Assembly (NCBI GenBank): GCA_002077065.1 | Contig: NAJO01000016.1 | Span: 806,001 to 870,000 of the forward strand | DNA from: Cryoendolithus antarcticus | Taxonomy: Eukaryota; Ascomycota; Dothideomycetes; Cladosporiales; Cladosporiaceae | DNA: 64,000 bases | Reading direction: 5' to 3' | In this document: one piece after another, positions 1 to 12,224 of the stretch | How the letters are laid out: every line of letters starts with the position of its first letter | How positions within the stretch are numbered: the first letter of the stretch is position 1 | Notes under the pieces: generated by a model | Told to the model about the DNA's origin: nothing | Databases searched by the model: none | The model's input: the letters and a program-made list of their open reading frames with translations, nothing else | Made by a program: the position numbers and the translations under genes

Positions 1-457
1 CTACATTTACGTCTCACAGCCTCGCGCGAGGGTGTACAGCTCCACAGTGGTACATGTGTAGGATCCGCCCACTGCGGTGTACTCCAAGGAGGTGTCGGCC
101 ATTTGTCAATCGTCCGGTCCTGGCTGCAGTCGTACTTCGGTCGTGGTGAGCCGTAACATGCCAGTAATTGTCCGCGAGTGTAAATGTAGTCAGCTGTTCT
201 CCCAGTTTGAAGTATAACGCACGGTGAGATCACGGAAAGGTATATGAAGAGCGGTAGGCGATTCAGCCTTTCACCCTGTCTAACGACGAGGGCACTCATA
301 GTATACATGGACTCCGGCTTCAAAAACAACAGCCACTTGGAGCATATTGAGGGTATCATGTCCCATAATTCAGCCTCGCATAGCACCATCAACGCCGTGC
401 GCTGTGCGATGGTAGCACATGCCTTTCCCTCGCCGCGAGGTACTAAGCAGCGCGTTC
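1..457. other. intergenic, left edge
   Basis: No recognisable gene. Short open frames on the plus strand from about 244 run antisense into the AP-1 sigma gene and look like chance. The stretch probably holds the 3' untranslated region of the AP-1 sigma gene. Confidence 0.5.
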
Positions 458-1375
458 TCATATCAGACCAGCTTTGCCGAGCTGTTTCTCGACTTCGCGC
501 ATACCCTCGAGGTCGTCCTGAACGGAAGCATTCAAAGTCAGTGGATGGCCTGGCGAGTGCTTCGGAGGACCGAGGGGCTGGTGGTGAAGGACAACGAAGC
601 GGGTTCTGTTCAGCCAATCCTCGTGACGTCTTCCTCGACCTGTACAGCGCAAGGGCATCAGTGGACCGCCATAATGATACACCGGGCACGAAACAGCGAC
701 GTGTCCACTCACCTCCATATCCTCCAAACTATCCTGTGCCCCAATGACTCTCAGCACATTCTTCTTACTGCTCTCCTGCATCTCTCCCGCAAGCAGTAGC
801 TCGTCCAGAATGAAGTAGGCCTTCTGGAAATTGAAAATGATGTCCAGCTCGCAGACATTCCCGTAGTATTTGTCCATTTGCTCGACGTAGCGGTGAACGA
901 TCTCGAGCGTGATGAGTTCGTTGTCGGTGTTGTCGGTGGCGGCGACGAAGTAGAGGGAGGCGTAGCGACGGTAGACTACCTTGGTGTCTTGTTTCCTTGT
1001 CAGCGTGACTGGGCAAAGGTCATGAGTGAGGAAGTGGAAGGTGAACAGGAGGGTAAGTAAGTGAGGATGGTTGAAGGAAAAGATGTTTGTATCAATACCT
1101 TTGTACTCAAGGAAGTTGCACATCCTCGTCCGCCTGGCGAGAACAAGCTGGGAGACATCCTTGATGATCTTCGCCTTGTCCTTGGGCGACAGTGTGGTGA
1201 ACCACTTCGCTAGGCGCTGGAAAACAACATGTCCATCAGCAAGACCTCATGCCAGGCTTCAGTGGGTAAGACGTACCACCTTGCCCTGACGGGAGAGGAG
1301 GATGAGGTATCTGGATCATCATGTTAGCCATCATCTACCGAGCCACGACAGCAGCAATGAGTACCTTATTGCCAT
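458..1375 (-). CDS. aps1: AP-1 clathrin adaptor complex sigma subunit
   Basis: Small (sigma) subunit of the AP-1 adaptor, which sorts cargo into clathrin vesicles at the trans-Golgi and endosomes. I read five exons on the minus strand: 1365-1375, 1277-1310, 1099-1216, 713-987 and 458-517. They join in frame to 165 residues, the normal length for the family. The product starts [15 protein letters not shown], the classic longin-fold beta strand. It continues with [16 protein letters not shown], then [21 protein letters not shown] and the [19 protein letters not shown] helix typical of sigma-1. The last intron has a GTGAGT donor right after DME, and the final exon gives a short charged tail ending KQLGKAGLI. 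Sigma-1 fits better than sigma-2 or sigma-3 from these motifs. The first coding exon is only 11 nt, so automatic gene finders may miss it. Confidence 0.93.
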
Positions 1376-1673
1376 GTTTGTACTGTGTGCCACAAGCGTG
1401 GGAGAGTTTTGCAATCGATGAAAGTGAATTACCGGACTCCTGCCGCGGTGTGGGGCAGCCGTTCCTTCCCTCCATGCACGCCCCACTCCATTTGTACTTT
1501 TCCAATCGGGCGATCAATCAATTGACATTCGTCTGGCCCTGTGCCGTCATGGTGATCTGGAGCATATATCTTAGTTGTACATATTCTTCCTTAGCGATGA
1601 GATAACCGCCTTCCTAGACCTTCGTAGTGCAATATTGTTAGCCAACCCATATGATACTACGATATAACCTACG
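1376..1673. promoter_or_regulatory. divergent promoter region, AP-1 sigma / GCLM-like
   Basis: About 300 bp lie between the start codons of the minus-strand AP-1 sigma gene and the plus-strand GCL modifier-like gene. The two genes must share this stretch for their promoters. I see no strong consensus element. Confidence 0.5.
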
Positions 1674-2710
1674 ATGAAGCTCCTCCTCTCCACCGGGTAA
1701 GGGAACATTCCTCGATCCTCCCGCTTAGCAATCGCTGACAGTGATGTAGGAACATCATGGGCGGCGGCTCTTCCATCCGACCGTCCACGAGCCAAAAGAC
1801 GAATGCCGAACTCATTTCCTCACTTCGCGCAAACTTCGAGCAGTCGGCCAAAGACCAAGCCAATGGCCATGTGAACGGGGTGAGTAACGGCGACGCGACT
1901 CCGAAGAAGGCGGCGTACAGCGCCTGGACCTCACAAGACAGCAAGGACGAGCTTCAGATCCCTACTCTGTCCTTCACGCACTCAGCCCTCGAGGAGCCGC
2001 GACCACAATACGATATCACAGCCAAGCTCTTCTTCCTCCCTTCCTGCAGTACCTCCGCCCGCCCGGCCGCGACTCGGAAAGCGCTTAGCCTAGTCTTGGA
2101 AGAGCTGCACATGCCCTCGATCGACTTACTAATCCTATCATTCCCCGGCGTCTACTTCGATGAGCAGGAGGACTGCCCGGACAAGCTAGCGACGCGAGGG
2201 GCAGTAGAGTCACAGCCGGAAGCGATTGAGCAGCAGATTGAGGCTTGGAAGACGCTTGAGGAATTGAAGGACGAGGGGCTGGTAGAGAAGTTGGGTATTG
2301 CCGAGTTCGGCGCAGATCGTCTAGACCAATTTCTTGAAGGCACGAATATCAAGCCAGCAGTCGATCAGATCAACCTCCGCGACTGCTGTTCGGTGCCGAA
2401 AGCGCTGCTTACGCTTGCCAAGAGCAAGGGCGTGGAGTTGCTGGTGCACAATGACTGTTCCAATATCTTACCACGAGGGACGCTGAGGGAGCTGCTAGGG
2501 CCACAGGGTGCGGGCGTACTTGCCGAGCCTGGCAAAACTGGAGACAAGAGAAAGAGTCTGCATGGTGAGGATGTCGAGAATGGCACTGAGAGCGAGGGAC
2601 TGAAGGGCGAGGTCACGCCGCAGTGGGTGGTCAAGTACACCGCTGTGGTCAGGAACCGCGGCGTGGTGGAGAACAAGGGCTACTTTGCATGCGCTGAGCT
2701 AGCTGCCTGA
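1674..2710 (+). CDS. glutamate-cysteine ligase regulatory (modifier) subunit-like protein
   Basis: Aldo/keto-reductase-fold protein resembling the modifier subunit of glutamate-cysteine ligase, which tunes the first step of glutathione synthesis in the cytosol. A tiny first exon (1674-1696) encodes MKLLLSTG. After a 53-nt intron (1697-1749, GTAAGG..TAG), exon 2 continues NIMGGGSSIRPSTSQKTNAE, matching the MKLxxSTGNIM start of GCLM proteins. The central part has the expected pattern: IDLLILSFPGV, then LEELKDEGLVEKLGIAEFGA and later PAVDQINLRDCC and LLVHNDC. The C-terminal part (about residues 265-300) is polar and low in complexity. The AKR catalytic residues look incomplete, as in known GCLM, so a regulatory role is likelier than enzymatic activity. 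The product is about 325 residues. Confidence 0.85.
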
Positions 2711-3594
2711 GAAATATCTAAGGGAGTCTGAAAGACCGAGCGAATTGCTCCCCGACGAGACACTCTGAAACTTGACCAAGGTCTGCGCGAGGGATGCGAC
2801 ATTGAGGCATGCTCCCATGTCCACACAGCGAAGACCCAACGAACCCGCCGGCACACACTCCCTGAAGCAGCCAACCCAATATCACCACGAGGAGGTGCGT
2901 GGCACCCGGACCAGGCTCAGATAGCAGCAATTGTGGACAGTCTCACGAGTGGCTCCCAATGTTCAGATAGGCTCATCACCAGCAGCAAGACAAGCAAGTC
3001 AGATCGTCACGCTCGAACGAGCAGTCTGGTGATTGGAGCCTGGCCAATTCTCTATGGCATAAGAGCACGCCGTTGCGCTGCGTCAGGAGCCGGCTTGCCG
3101 CGAGCAGCGATCTACGGCGAAGCTGGGCGCAAGTAGAGGATCCGATGGTGTGGCTGAAGGTGGTCAGGTCGCAGGCGAGAGGTGGTACATTGTAGCCAAA
3201 GGCGGAGTGCAACATTGCGAGTCAACATTTACGCTTTTGGACTTGAAGTGAATATGATCGTACACATTTTCACCACTCGGTGCACAGTACCGCGCTCCCT
3301 ATGAACCATCCTCAGGCTCCATTACATGTCATGCCTCAGGCTCTATTATGCAACTTCAGCACAGAAAAATAGGGAGTACTTGGACCTCAGCCTTCGTGCA
3401 TATAACTGCAGGAAAGGTTGAAACTTGAGCCCAGACTTGAGACGACTATGTGCAACGAACGTGGTTTTCATGTACCATTCTATCCCTCGCCGAAATGTGG
3501 GTATTGAGCAGCGAACGAAGGGACCCTCTACCCGCCAACGCCATACCTCCGCATCAATCACGTCTCATTCCAGTGTTAGCCCTCGGATAGTTAC
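2711..3594. other. intergenic, no gene recognised
   Basis: About 880 bp between the ends of two convergent genes (GCLM-like, plus; C2H2 gene, minus). Only short frames without family resemblance are present. Confidence 0.5.
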
Positions 3595-6500
3595 TCATTC
3601 CTGCTTCGCACTCTCCAGCACCTGCGTCGCCAGCTGGCCTGATGTAAGTCGTGCAAGCATCTCCTCCATATTCCTCAGCCGCTCCTGCGTGCTCGCATAC
3701 TCCTGCTCCACGCGCTGAATCCTCTCATCCTTATCCTGGTTCTCTTGTCGTAGACGTGCCAGCTCGCTCTCAACGTCTGAAGTAACGCTCGTGGGACTTG
3801 TGATATCCTGCCGCCGCCGCTTTGTCGATATGATGGGATATGCGGGCGACTCCGCAGTCAGCTGGTCGTCGATCAATGCTCCGTCTGAGTAGCGACCGCC
3901 CGCGGTGGGATCACCGGCTTCTGCTCCAGGAAGGGCGTCTGAAGCCGTTTGGCGCAGTTGCGCTGCTGCGTCGGGTGAGGTGACGCTGTGCACGCGGCGC
4001 AGATGCTCGTTTAAATTCTCTTTGCGAGTGAAACCTTTGCCTGTCGTGCGTTTGCAGCCGGCGATATGGCAGCGAAGCTGTTCTCTGGGTCCGCCGTGCT
4101 TACCGTGGACCTCGCGCTCGTGCCGTAGAAGGCCGCCGGAGTATGTGAAGCCTTGCAGCTTCGCACATTGGGGTTGCGGGCAGGTATATGGTCTGTCGTG
4201 CTTGTCCATGTGTTTGCTGGGAGGGATGTTAGCAATGTGTCAATGAGACAGGGAAATAGAGCACTGGACCCACCTCCACTCGCACTTCCGGTCAAAGGTC
4301 TGTCCAACGCACTCATCCGAGTGATTGCAGTAGTACTTGTGGTCTGCGGTCATAGGAGGAGTGGGTCGCTTGATCGTCTTCGCTCGCGTGCCATCATCTG
4401 CACTTTGCGAGAGTTCACGCTCCTGTTCGTACGCTGGCTGCTCGAGTTGCTCGTGTTGCTGTTCGAGATGCTGCGCGTGAGGCTGCCCATATGGCAGCTC
4501 GACCGGCATGGCTTGCTGTTGCATGTCCTGCTGTTGCATCTGGGTGAAGGACCGCTTTCTGCTCAGTTCAGGTCCAGGCGAACGACTTGGCGACCTCTGT
4601 GCAATGACGGGTTGCGAAATGTGATTGCCATTCAGCGTGCCGCCGAACGCCTCAAGTTCTCTGAATTGGGACGCAGTAGCGTCTTGCTGCTCAATCGGTG
4701 GCTCCATTCCCATGCTGTGTCTATGAGCGCGTTGAGGAGTGAGATATTGTTCCTGAGGCTGAAGAAAAGGCGACGATGTGTGGTAAGACGTCGATGATGA
4801 GGGATGTGAGCCTTGTTGTTGCAGGCTGTAGGGACTGTTGGGGAAATCGGTGATGACTGCAATTGTAGGCACCTGACCTCGCTGGTTCAGTGGCGAACTG
4901 CGAAAACCAGAGTTTTCAAGCCCCGTCGCGTTCTGCGCAGGCTGCGCGCCCTGCTGATGCAGCGACCACACGCCGGCTGTCCCGTGACTGGATGGCCACA
5001 CTGCAGTATCAGCTTGCTGCGTACCGCCGTATGCGTTGTACAGATCGGTTTGAGCCGGGTGATGTTGGCCTAAGGTGAGGCCTTGGTTCTCAGGCCGCCA
5101 CCAGTCGGGTTGTGACGTGGGCGTCGGCTGTGCAGTGTACGTTATATTTGTATTGGCCACGCCTGGATTCTGTGGCGGACCTGTAGCCTGACGCGTCTGA
5201 TGACTAGCACCTGTTTAGAGTCAGTATATGCGAGGCGTAGGCAACTGTTACGCGTAGGGGGTGACTCACGGAGGTGTCGAGAGTGGGAGCGAGGTTGCGT
5301 GCCCGAGGGTGGCTGAGGCATCCGCGCCATCGATGCGGCTAGCGTCGCCGGTGCCGCCGGGTCTTGGCGAAAGCCAAAGTCTGGATTTACTAAGACTCAA
5401 GTCAGTATATGTTCTCCGTCCGGTTGTTCTGCTCGCATGAAAGTGCTCATCGACATGTGCTAACACGACGAGACGCGCCAGCCAGCACGCTCATGATGCA
5501 AGAACAATGTCAACACCGCGAATGCGGCCTCCGTCGAGGGAAGGCACCGGCTAACTCACCTAGATTGTTTTGCTGCTGCAATCTCCACTGGAAGAGTTGC
5601 GCAGCCTGATCACGTGGAAAGACAATACGATTTGACGCAGTCTCGACAAGATTCATGTTGGAGTCCCAATGGTAGAATGCCAGGAACATCCAACACACGC
5701 CCCACAAAATTACCAGCGAAGGCTTAATATTCCAGGGCCATGTAGTGGACAGAGGATGTCTGACGTCTGGATACTCGAAGAACCACTCCTTGCAGTAGCG
5801 GTCGTGGTCTTTCTGGCACTCAGCGATGTGCTTTCTGAGCAGCTCTCCGCAAAGATCGAGTAGCTCGATTAGTAAGCAGTTGAGCTGTTGCTGTAGGCAC
5901 AGTAGCAGATGCTCGAGGTTGGCAATGTAAGTGAAGTCGAGTATTGGGTCTGCCGTGCCTTTGCCTGCTGGGAAGGCAGATGCGGACGTATGTGCTGGGG
6001 CAATGCGGCGAAGGGTGTCCAGCAAGTCCTTCACTACAACCTGGAGATGTCGAAGATACTTCAGTGGAGTGACGTCGATAGTGAAGTCGGCACTGCGGTC
6101 GAGGAACTTGGTGTTGTTACTTGCAACCTCCTTCAGCGACAATTTGTGTGACTTCACTGGTGACTCGAGCTCAAACAGTAATCTATTGTACCGTTAGCTA
6201 TTGCCTACTATACTGCTATTGCCATTGATCTACTCACTCGTCGATCCGCTTCCTGACGGGATCCTCGTCAAGAACACGATCACGTGCCCTCGCCCTGATA
6301 CCTCTCGGCTCTTTCCCAAGATACCTGTCGATCTGCTCAAACGCTTGTCTCTCAGACTCACTCGCGATCGCTGTTCCGCTCTCGAGCTGCGAATGCGCCT
6401 TCACCCGCTTCCTAAACCCATTCACCAGGGCAAGTAACTTGCTGGCCGCGTATAGCGACGGCGCAGTAGATGACGACGACGACGACGACGTCTTGGTAAA

Positions 6501-6638
6501 CGAAGAGAGTAATGATCTGTCACTGTCGTGATCGGCAGACAAGACTTCCGAGTCGCAAACCGAGAGCGAAGAAGCGCGAGCAGGCGAATCGCTGCCTGTG
6601 CTCAGTATATCTAATGCCATGGCTCGCGATGCAAGCAT
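3595..6638 (-). CDS. C2H2 zinc-finger transcription factor with long N-terminal region
   Basis: I join five exons: 6238-6638, 5560-6182, 5270-5389, 4274-5210 and 3595-4216. All four introns have GT..AG ends, three with a strong GTGAGT donor, and the phases agree to give 900 residues. Layout: a Ser-rich N terminus (about 1-85); a helical region (about 135-340) with Leu-rich stretches and one hydrophobic run near 290-305 (SLVILWGVCWMFLAF); a Gln/Pro/Ser-rich linker (about 345-650). Then C2H2 fingers: a first one spanning the exon 4/5 junction (CNHSDEC...CEW then KHMDKH), a second with CPQPQCAKLQGF...LLRHEREVH, a third with CHIAGCKRTTGKGF...LNEHLRRVH. A coiled coil near 830-880 (SELARLRQENQDKDERIQRV) ends the protein. 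Target genes are unknown. The alternative is two genes, with the zinc-finger part starting at 5330 (MARMPQPPSG); the phase match favours one. Confidence 0.72.
6472..6490. repeat. GAC/GTC trinucleotide microsatellite
   Basis: About six GAC units in a row lie inside exon 1 of the C2H2 gene, where they encode a run of serines on the minus strand. The length may vary between strains. Confidence 0.8.
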
Positions 6639-7585
6639 CGGCTTGCGAGAGGAAAGGGTATAGGAAACGGAGAGAGTTCGCGACGCCGAGAACGACTGCG
6701 GTGCGAGTCGAGGCGCAGTGCAGGGCTATGTACTGGTGGCATTGCGCGCTGCCTTACTTACATCATGCTAACTGAGGCCGTCGTTCACTACGCGGAAACC
6801 CGGGCGCTTGTGGCTCAGGACTCCGGTGAAGAGAGATGGCTGAGTTGTGTGCCTTGCAGGCAGACGTGCAGCTAGTGCTGCATGATGACAGAGCATTGCT
6901 ATGGCATGTGAGCCTGAGATGGTGGCTGAGGCTTTCAATGGTAGAAGAATCAGTGCCTCGTGCGAGTGTTCTTCGATAGCGTCGCGGCTGTGCTGCATAG
7001 TGGCTTAAGCACGGTCCTGGGAGGCCGCCTGCGGTTCACCTCATGTCCTCGTGTTGGTGGGCAGTCAGTCGAACAGATTCTTACGCTACGGAGTGCAGCC
7101 TGTGCCGTGAGAGCCACTTTATCATCATGTCGTTGCGTGACTTATTGGCCCGCTGATTGCATTGTACTGGTTCGCCACCAGGGCGTTGGGGGACTGAGGC
7201 ATGCACGCGAAACAGCCCGCACCTGCGCTCTCTTCCGTCTTGCGAAGGTTCACATCTACAGTACAGCATAGTTCACGACGCTAGTGCTCAAGCAAGGACA
7301 AGCTAATGGATTCCACTAACCTGACAGCAATTCACAAATGCCACCTCGCTGGCTATGCAGTTCTAAACCCTTAGACCCTTCCCGAAGCTAACACCAGATC
7401 CCTCAACGTGAAAAGCGCTCACATTGCAGCGCAAGCAAAGCAACTCACGCCCATCGACTCATCCACATCATGCCCTTAAACGCCTCCCAGGAAACACTAC
7501 GAAAGCTCGCCGCCCGCTGTCCTGCGCAAAGGGGTATTCGGAATGCTCCCATCGCTTGCCACGCCAAGAATCATCATCGTTGACT
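6639..7585. other. intergenic, no gene recognised
   Basis: About 950 bp upstream of the C2H2 gene and downstream of CDC14, both on the minus strand. Only short, family-less frames are present. Confidence 0.5.
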
Positions 7586-9756
7586 TCAAGATGCCTTGTG
7601 ACTGCCTCGTAGCGCTTGCACACCAACGCTTCCAACGCGCCCACTCGTCTTCCGCACCGAAGTCTTACCCTCAGTGCTGCGTCTACTGGGCGAAGACCTC
7701 TTGCCAATGCTCAGTGCTCCGACGCCGCTGCCGGAGCGGACATTGGGAGTCTTGGGCCTGATCGGGCTGGAGATGCGATCTGCCATTGGCAGGTCAAGGT
7801 CATCTGCGGCGGCAGGGCGGTTCTCCTCGTCACTCGTGTCCGTGAGTCCGTTCCACTTTGTTGTCGTGGTCGTGGTCGTGGTGCAGGAGATTGCGCGACG
7901 CTTGCCGCTGCGACTGACTGGCGATATTGAGTGGGAGGCTTTGCGGCCGAGCGTTCCCAGAGCGTACTTAGATTCGCTTTCGCTGGCATCCACACCTATG
8001 GTCGAGCGCTGCATGGTAACAACCTCAGAGTCTGGACGGTGGTCGAAGGGCTTGTTCTCCGCCATGATCTTACGCGTGCTGTAGAGCTTGCTGGTCTTGC
8101 GCGGTTGTCCAGGTGTAGGCGCAGGTAGGTTCTCGTCTGCAACGCCGAGTCCGGACTTCACGTCGTCTGATGATGTGTAGGGCGGTGGTGCGGTGGTGGC
8201 ATGCTCGTTGTTTGTGATCTCACCAAGCGCTGCACGGCGAGGACTACCATGCTGGCGGTCGGCATTCGGTGGCGTGAAGGTTTGTCCGTTACTTGCCATA
8301 CGGCGCGCTGACTGTGAAACGCGATGTGGTGTTGCTGGCTGAACCGACGCTATGATCTTCTCGCGCATGGTGTCCTCGTACCACCACTCCCGGAATGTGC
8401 CTTGGTTGAGGTGTAGCCAGTGCTGCTGCGGGCCGACAACCATACCTGGACGCATGAAGCGCATGAAGGCGATCATCTCATTCGCTGTGAAGCCATGGCG
8501 GTAGATAAGGTATGCGCCGATGAGGCACCCTGTGCGGCCCAGTCCAGCCTTGCAGTGGACAGCGATGCCCTTCTTCCTCTCAATCATGCCGTGCGCAAGA
8601 TTAACAAACTTCCGCACCAGGCTCAGCGGTGGGCATGTGCCGTCGTCGAAGATCATGTCCAAATGCTTTATGCCAAGCGCTGTGAAGTATGAAGGCGAGT
8701 ACAGCTCCGAGTTCAGACGAACCACAAGTCCGATGCCGCGCTCGACGAAGTGCTCGAGCACATTCTTGAATGGCCCGGGTAGGTTCATGTCTTTGTGTAC
8801 AGCGTTCAAAGTTGTCGGGAGCTCGTTGTAGAGCGGATCGGATGGCTTGATTACATGGATAGGCTGATGCTGCGGGCTGGCGAAGGCGAGGAAGCTGGGC
8901 GTGATCCAGTTGAAGTCGCCTTGATCCACGCGCTCGAAGCGCTCGTACTCCTCTAGGCAGAACTCCTTGAGCCCGACTAGTCCCTCTTCTCTTGCTTTCC
9001 ACACTCCATACACCACATCCTGTATTGTGAGCGAGTAGTCTGCTTGGCTGTAGCCAGCGTCGCGGAAAGGCATGCATGGCGGGTCCATCTGTGCGATAGG
9101 TGCAAGTGCGAGATGAGGTGGCCATGACTGGATGAGGACCATGTATGTGGCGAGTATACATGCGGCATTTGCTCGACCTGGCAATGATGTCAGCATCCGA
9201 AGGAAGATTACATCCCCACTACATGTGATCACCTACTCCGCGAATCCGCATTACTCCAGAATACCACTGGCCTGTTGTCTGAGTCCTGCTTGCCAAGCAC
9301 CTCGTGCAATTGGACTGCAAAGCGGTACAGGTGTCCAATGTGGAGTGGACCGAAGTCCGCGTGAAAAGCATTGTACAACAAGGTCCGATCGATAGTGAAA
9401 TAGATAGGCGGTGGTCCAATCTGAGGCACTCCTTGTGGTCCTATCTGTGCTCTGGCAGACCTCTTGCTGGGCGATCTCGACTGCTTCGAAGCCGGGTACG
9501 GGAAGGGTGTGCTCTCATCTGGCGCGTGTGTGTATGAGGCAAGGTAGAGTCGGTCTTCATAGTGCAAGATACTTGCGTCAGATCTGGAGTGCTGAGGACG
9601 TATATAAGTTGCGCGCAGTGGCGAGAGATCTGGGATTGGATCGCTCGCTACACTCGCTTGTTGAGGCTCACCAGCAATGTACTCGATGACTTGCCCGTAG
9701 CTTGTCAAGTTCGAAGCTGCCTCTGACGCTGCGGACAGCCGGCCTGCTTGAGGCAT
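7586..9756 (-). CDS. cdc14: Cdc14-type dual-specificity protein phosphatase
   Basis: Phosphatase that removes phosphate from CDK sites at mitotic exit, in septation and in cytokinesis; it shuttles between nucleolus, nucleus and spindle. Two exons, 9237-9756 and 7586-9177, join in frame across a 59-nt intron (A/GTAGGT donor) to 703 residues. The N-terminal DSP-like domain includes PPIYFTIDRTLLYNAFHADFG and, after the intron, ACILATYMVLIQSWPP. The catalytic domain carries the signature HCKAGLGRTG (Cys nucleophile, P-loop Arg), preceded by HLDMIFDDGTCPP with the general-acid Asp. It is followed by MRFMRPGMVVGPQQHWL, diagnostic for Cdc14. The last 300 or so residues are disordered, rich in Ser/Thr-Pro and basic patches, as in fungal homologues, and probably hold localisation signals and phosphosites. 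Confidence 0.95.
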
Positions 9757-10498
9757 AGTGCCTGTCTACAATGGCTATGATATTTGGTCTCGTGATCGAT
9801 GTGATAGCAATGTAGTGTGATAGTGATCTCCGGGGATGCTCGGGGATGGAGCGAGTTCGATGCACGAGGGGGGTTTAAAGCAGCCAGGACAGCGCGCCGC
9901 TATGAATGCGTCCGGAGGAGAATGGTGGACGATGTTATTGTAGCGAACAGTCTAGATATCTTGTGTCGTCTACGCCTTGTCGATGCGCTAGCGATGTTAT
10001 GATGAGCACGGATGCAGGTACAAGCCCCCAGCAACGCCCCACAGTGGTACGAGCCGACCCGGTGACCGTATCTCGAAGGCAGAGCACAGTCCTCTCAATC
10101 ACCATACAGGACAGTCAGCAGAGCAACCCTCGTTATGCGTTGTGTCTGTGAAGAAATCGTCCGCATCTCGGAGTCTTGATCAAGCGAAGTTGCAGCACTT
10201 TAATTGGAAGGAACGCTATGGACTTAGCGCATCGACGGCCGCCCACTCCTTCGAACATCAGATCTCTGTGCTCATCTGTCCACAGACTCACATTCGACAT
10301 CTTTCCGAAAGGTGCCGCATAGAAAGCCCCTCAGCTTGAATCGACTGCCACGGATAGTCTCGTCTCTCATCGATCTAGTAGCTGCTCAATTTCGCCGCGG
10401 CCGTGGGAGAAGTAGCTCTGACGTCCTGTCATATCCCTGGAGAAGCACAGGCAATTCACCACTGACACCGACTCTGCTGACTCGAATACTACTCTACG
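9757..10498. promoter_or_regulatory. divergent promoter region, CDC14 / SET protein
   Basis: About 740 bp separate two divergently transcribed genes. No open frame here resembles a known family, so the stretch is most likely promoter and 5' untranslated sequence for both. Confidence 0.45.
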
Positions 10499-12224
10499 AT
10501 GATACGCGCTGGAAAAGCTGCCGGATGGCTGCATCTGACGCCTGAAGCATTTCGCATATGGGCGTCGATGAGCGGCGCACAATTTCACGAGGTCAAGTCA
10601 AGTAGTCTTCCCGGACGTGGCGGTGCCTTGCTAGCCTCTCGTGCGGTACAGAACTCAGCGGCTGGCGCGGAGTGCCTCTTGACAGTTCACAAAGATCTCA
10701 TCTTATCCATAGAGACTATCCGAGAGCACGCAAAGTCAGATCGGGATTTCAGAGAAATACTAGAGAGCCTGGGAGACTTTGGAAGGGTAGGTCATTTCTC
10801 GTGATCTTCACATACAGCACCCCGTTGACCCATGTCTACAACTTTCATTGTTGGGCGATCGATCTTGTACCCGCGATTGTCAGCCTCCGCTGATGTCTTT
10901 AATAGACACCGCGCGGCGCAACACTGGTCTTTCTGCTCTTCCAAGCGACAATATTCGGCGATGGCCTGGACACACATATCGGCGTACATAACCCTCATAC
11001 AGAGTAAGCGTGTTATTCTTTAGATCTTCGACTGCATACAACCGTCCGCTTGCATTTGGTGTTTATTGCTGACTTCGGTAGCTACGTGAAGTCTTTGCCA
11101 CTTGAAGGACTTCCCACATTCTGGTCATCACAAGAGCTACGATTGCTTCGTGGTACCACGCTTGCGCCAGCAACGTCTGCGAAGCTGAGAAGTCTGGCAA
11201 GTGAGTATGACATTCTGTGCAGATCTGCTCTGGGCACCCGCTGGTACGCGGCTGTTCAAAATAATCTAGACTTCGATGACTGGCTGCAAGTCGATGCAAT
11301 GTACCGCTCTCGTGCGCTTGAGTATCCTGGCATCGGACACTGCATGGTTCCATGTATCGATCTTGCGAACCACGCCGCTGGTGATGCCACGATAGCCAAT
11401 TACGACCGCGATGCTGACGGAAATGCTGTTCTTGTGCTTCGAGAAGATAAGAGCCTGAGTGAGGGTGATGAAGTGACGATCACGTATGGAGACGAGAAAG
11501 GCGCGTGCGAGATGCTCTTCTCATACGGCTTCCTCGATAGCGCAATGCAGTCGGCCGGCACGCTGTTTCTTGGACTGACCATGCCCGAGTCTGATCCGGC
11601 TGCCTCAGTCAAGCTACGAACAGCAGACTGTGCGCCTGGCGTCAGACTGACAGACGCCAGCAATGGCAGCATAGAGTGGAGTGGCGACTTCATCTGGATG
11701 CTGTGTGTCAACGCCGAGGACGGCCTTCAATTTCCGATTGCCCGCTCAACAGATGGCAGCGAAGAGATTCAAGCACTCTTCAATGATCAAGAGCTCACTG
11801 GCGGTGCAGCTGAATTGCACAAGCGGCTCCAGGAGCATGCCTTGTGGGACGTGTATCACCTCCGAGCAGTGACAATACTACAACAACGGCTCTTCGACCA
11901 GCTGCAGGTCCTGTACGGTTCTCAGGACGACTGTGAAGCTGTGGAACATGGAGAAGGCACTACGGTGCGCGACCAGTGCTTCGACCAGGGCATGCTGCTG
12001 AGGCGTCTCGAATTCGAGTTGCTGGAAGCAGCGTATGAGGATTTCGAACATCAGGTGAGATCATGTCCTCGACACTTAGTCCAGGTATTCGTCGGCGGCG
12101 TGCTAACATGTATCGATCACAGAAAGTTCGACTTGTCGAAAGCCAGGTGGTACAAGACTACCTGACTTCCATGAATGCTGCACCAGCCGAGGCCAATGAT
12201 ACAGAGGGGGATGACTTCTCCTGA
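10499..12224 (+). CDS. SET-domain protein lysine methyltransferase (SETD3/Rubisco-LSMT-like)
   Basis: Probable S-adenosylmethionine-dependent lysine methyltransferase acting on non-histone substrates. Four exons, 10499-10786, 10906-11003, 11082-12054 and 12123-12224, join in frame to 486 residues. The N-terminal exon has GWLHLTPEAFRIWASMSGAQ and GRGGALLASRAV, the usual opening of the split SET domain. The middle carries the iSET-like segment with YVKSLPLEGLPTFWSSQEL. The SET core follows: ALEYPGIGHCMVPCIDLANH, then LREDKSLSEGDEVTITYGD and LFSYGFLD. The NH motif and the GDEVTITYG turn contact SAM and substrate in this family. The C-terminal helical part resembles the Rubisco-LSMT substrate-binding domain. 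Exon 4 supplies KVRLVESQVVQDYL and ends with an acidic tail. The exact substrate cannot be told, and the start could lie further upstream. Confidence 0.85.

Noticed and set aside
4153..4797. 214-codon plus frame opposite the C2H2 gene
   Set aside because: It is antisense to the zinc-finger and Gln-rich coding exon. Its Leu/Arg-rich translation mirrors Gln/Ser codons on the other strand.
5142..5330. Separate zinc-finger gene starting at 5330
   Set aside because: Possible but less likely: upstream sequence continues in frame with a good acceptor at 5390 and joins exon 2 with matching phase. Kept as the alternative model.
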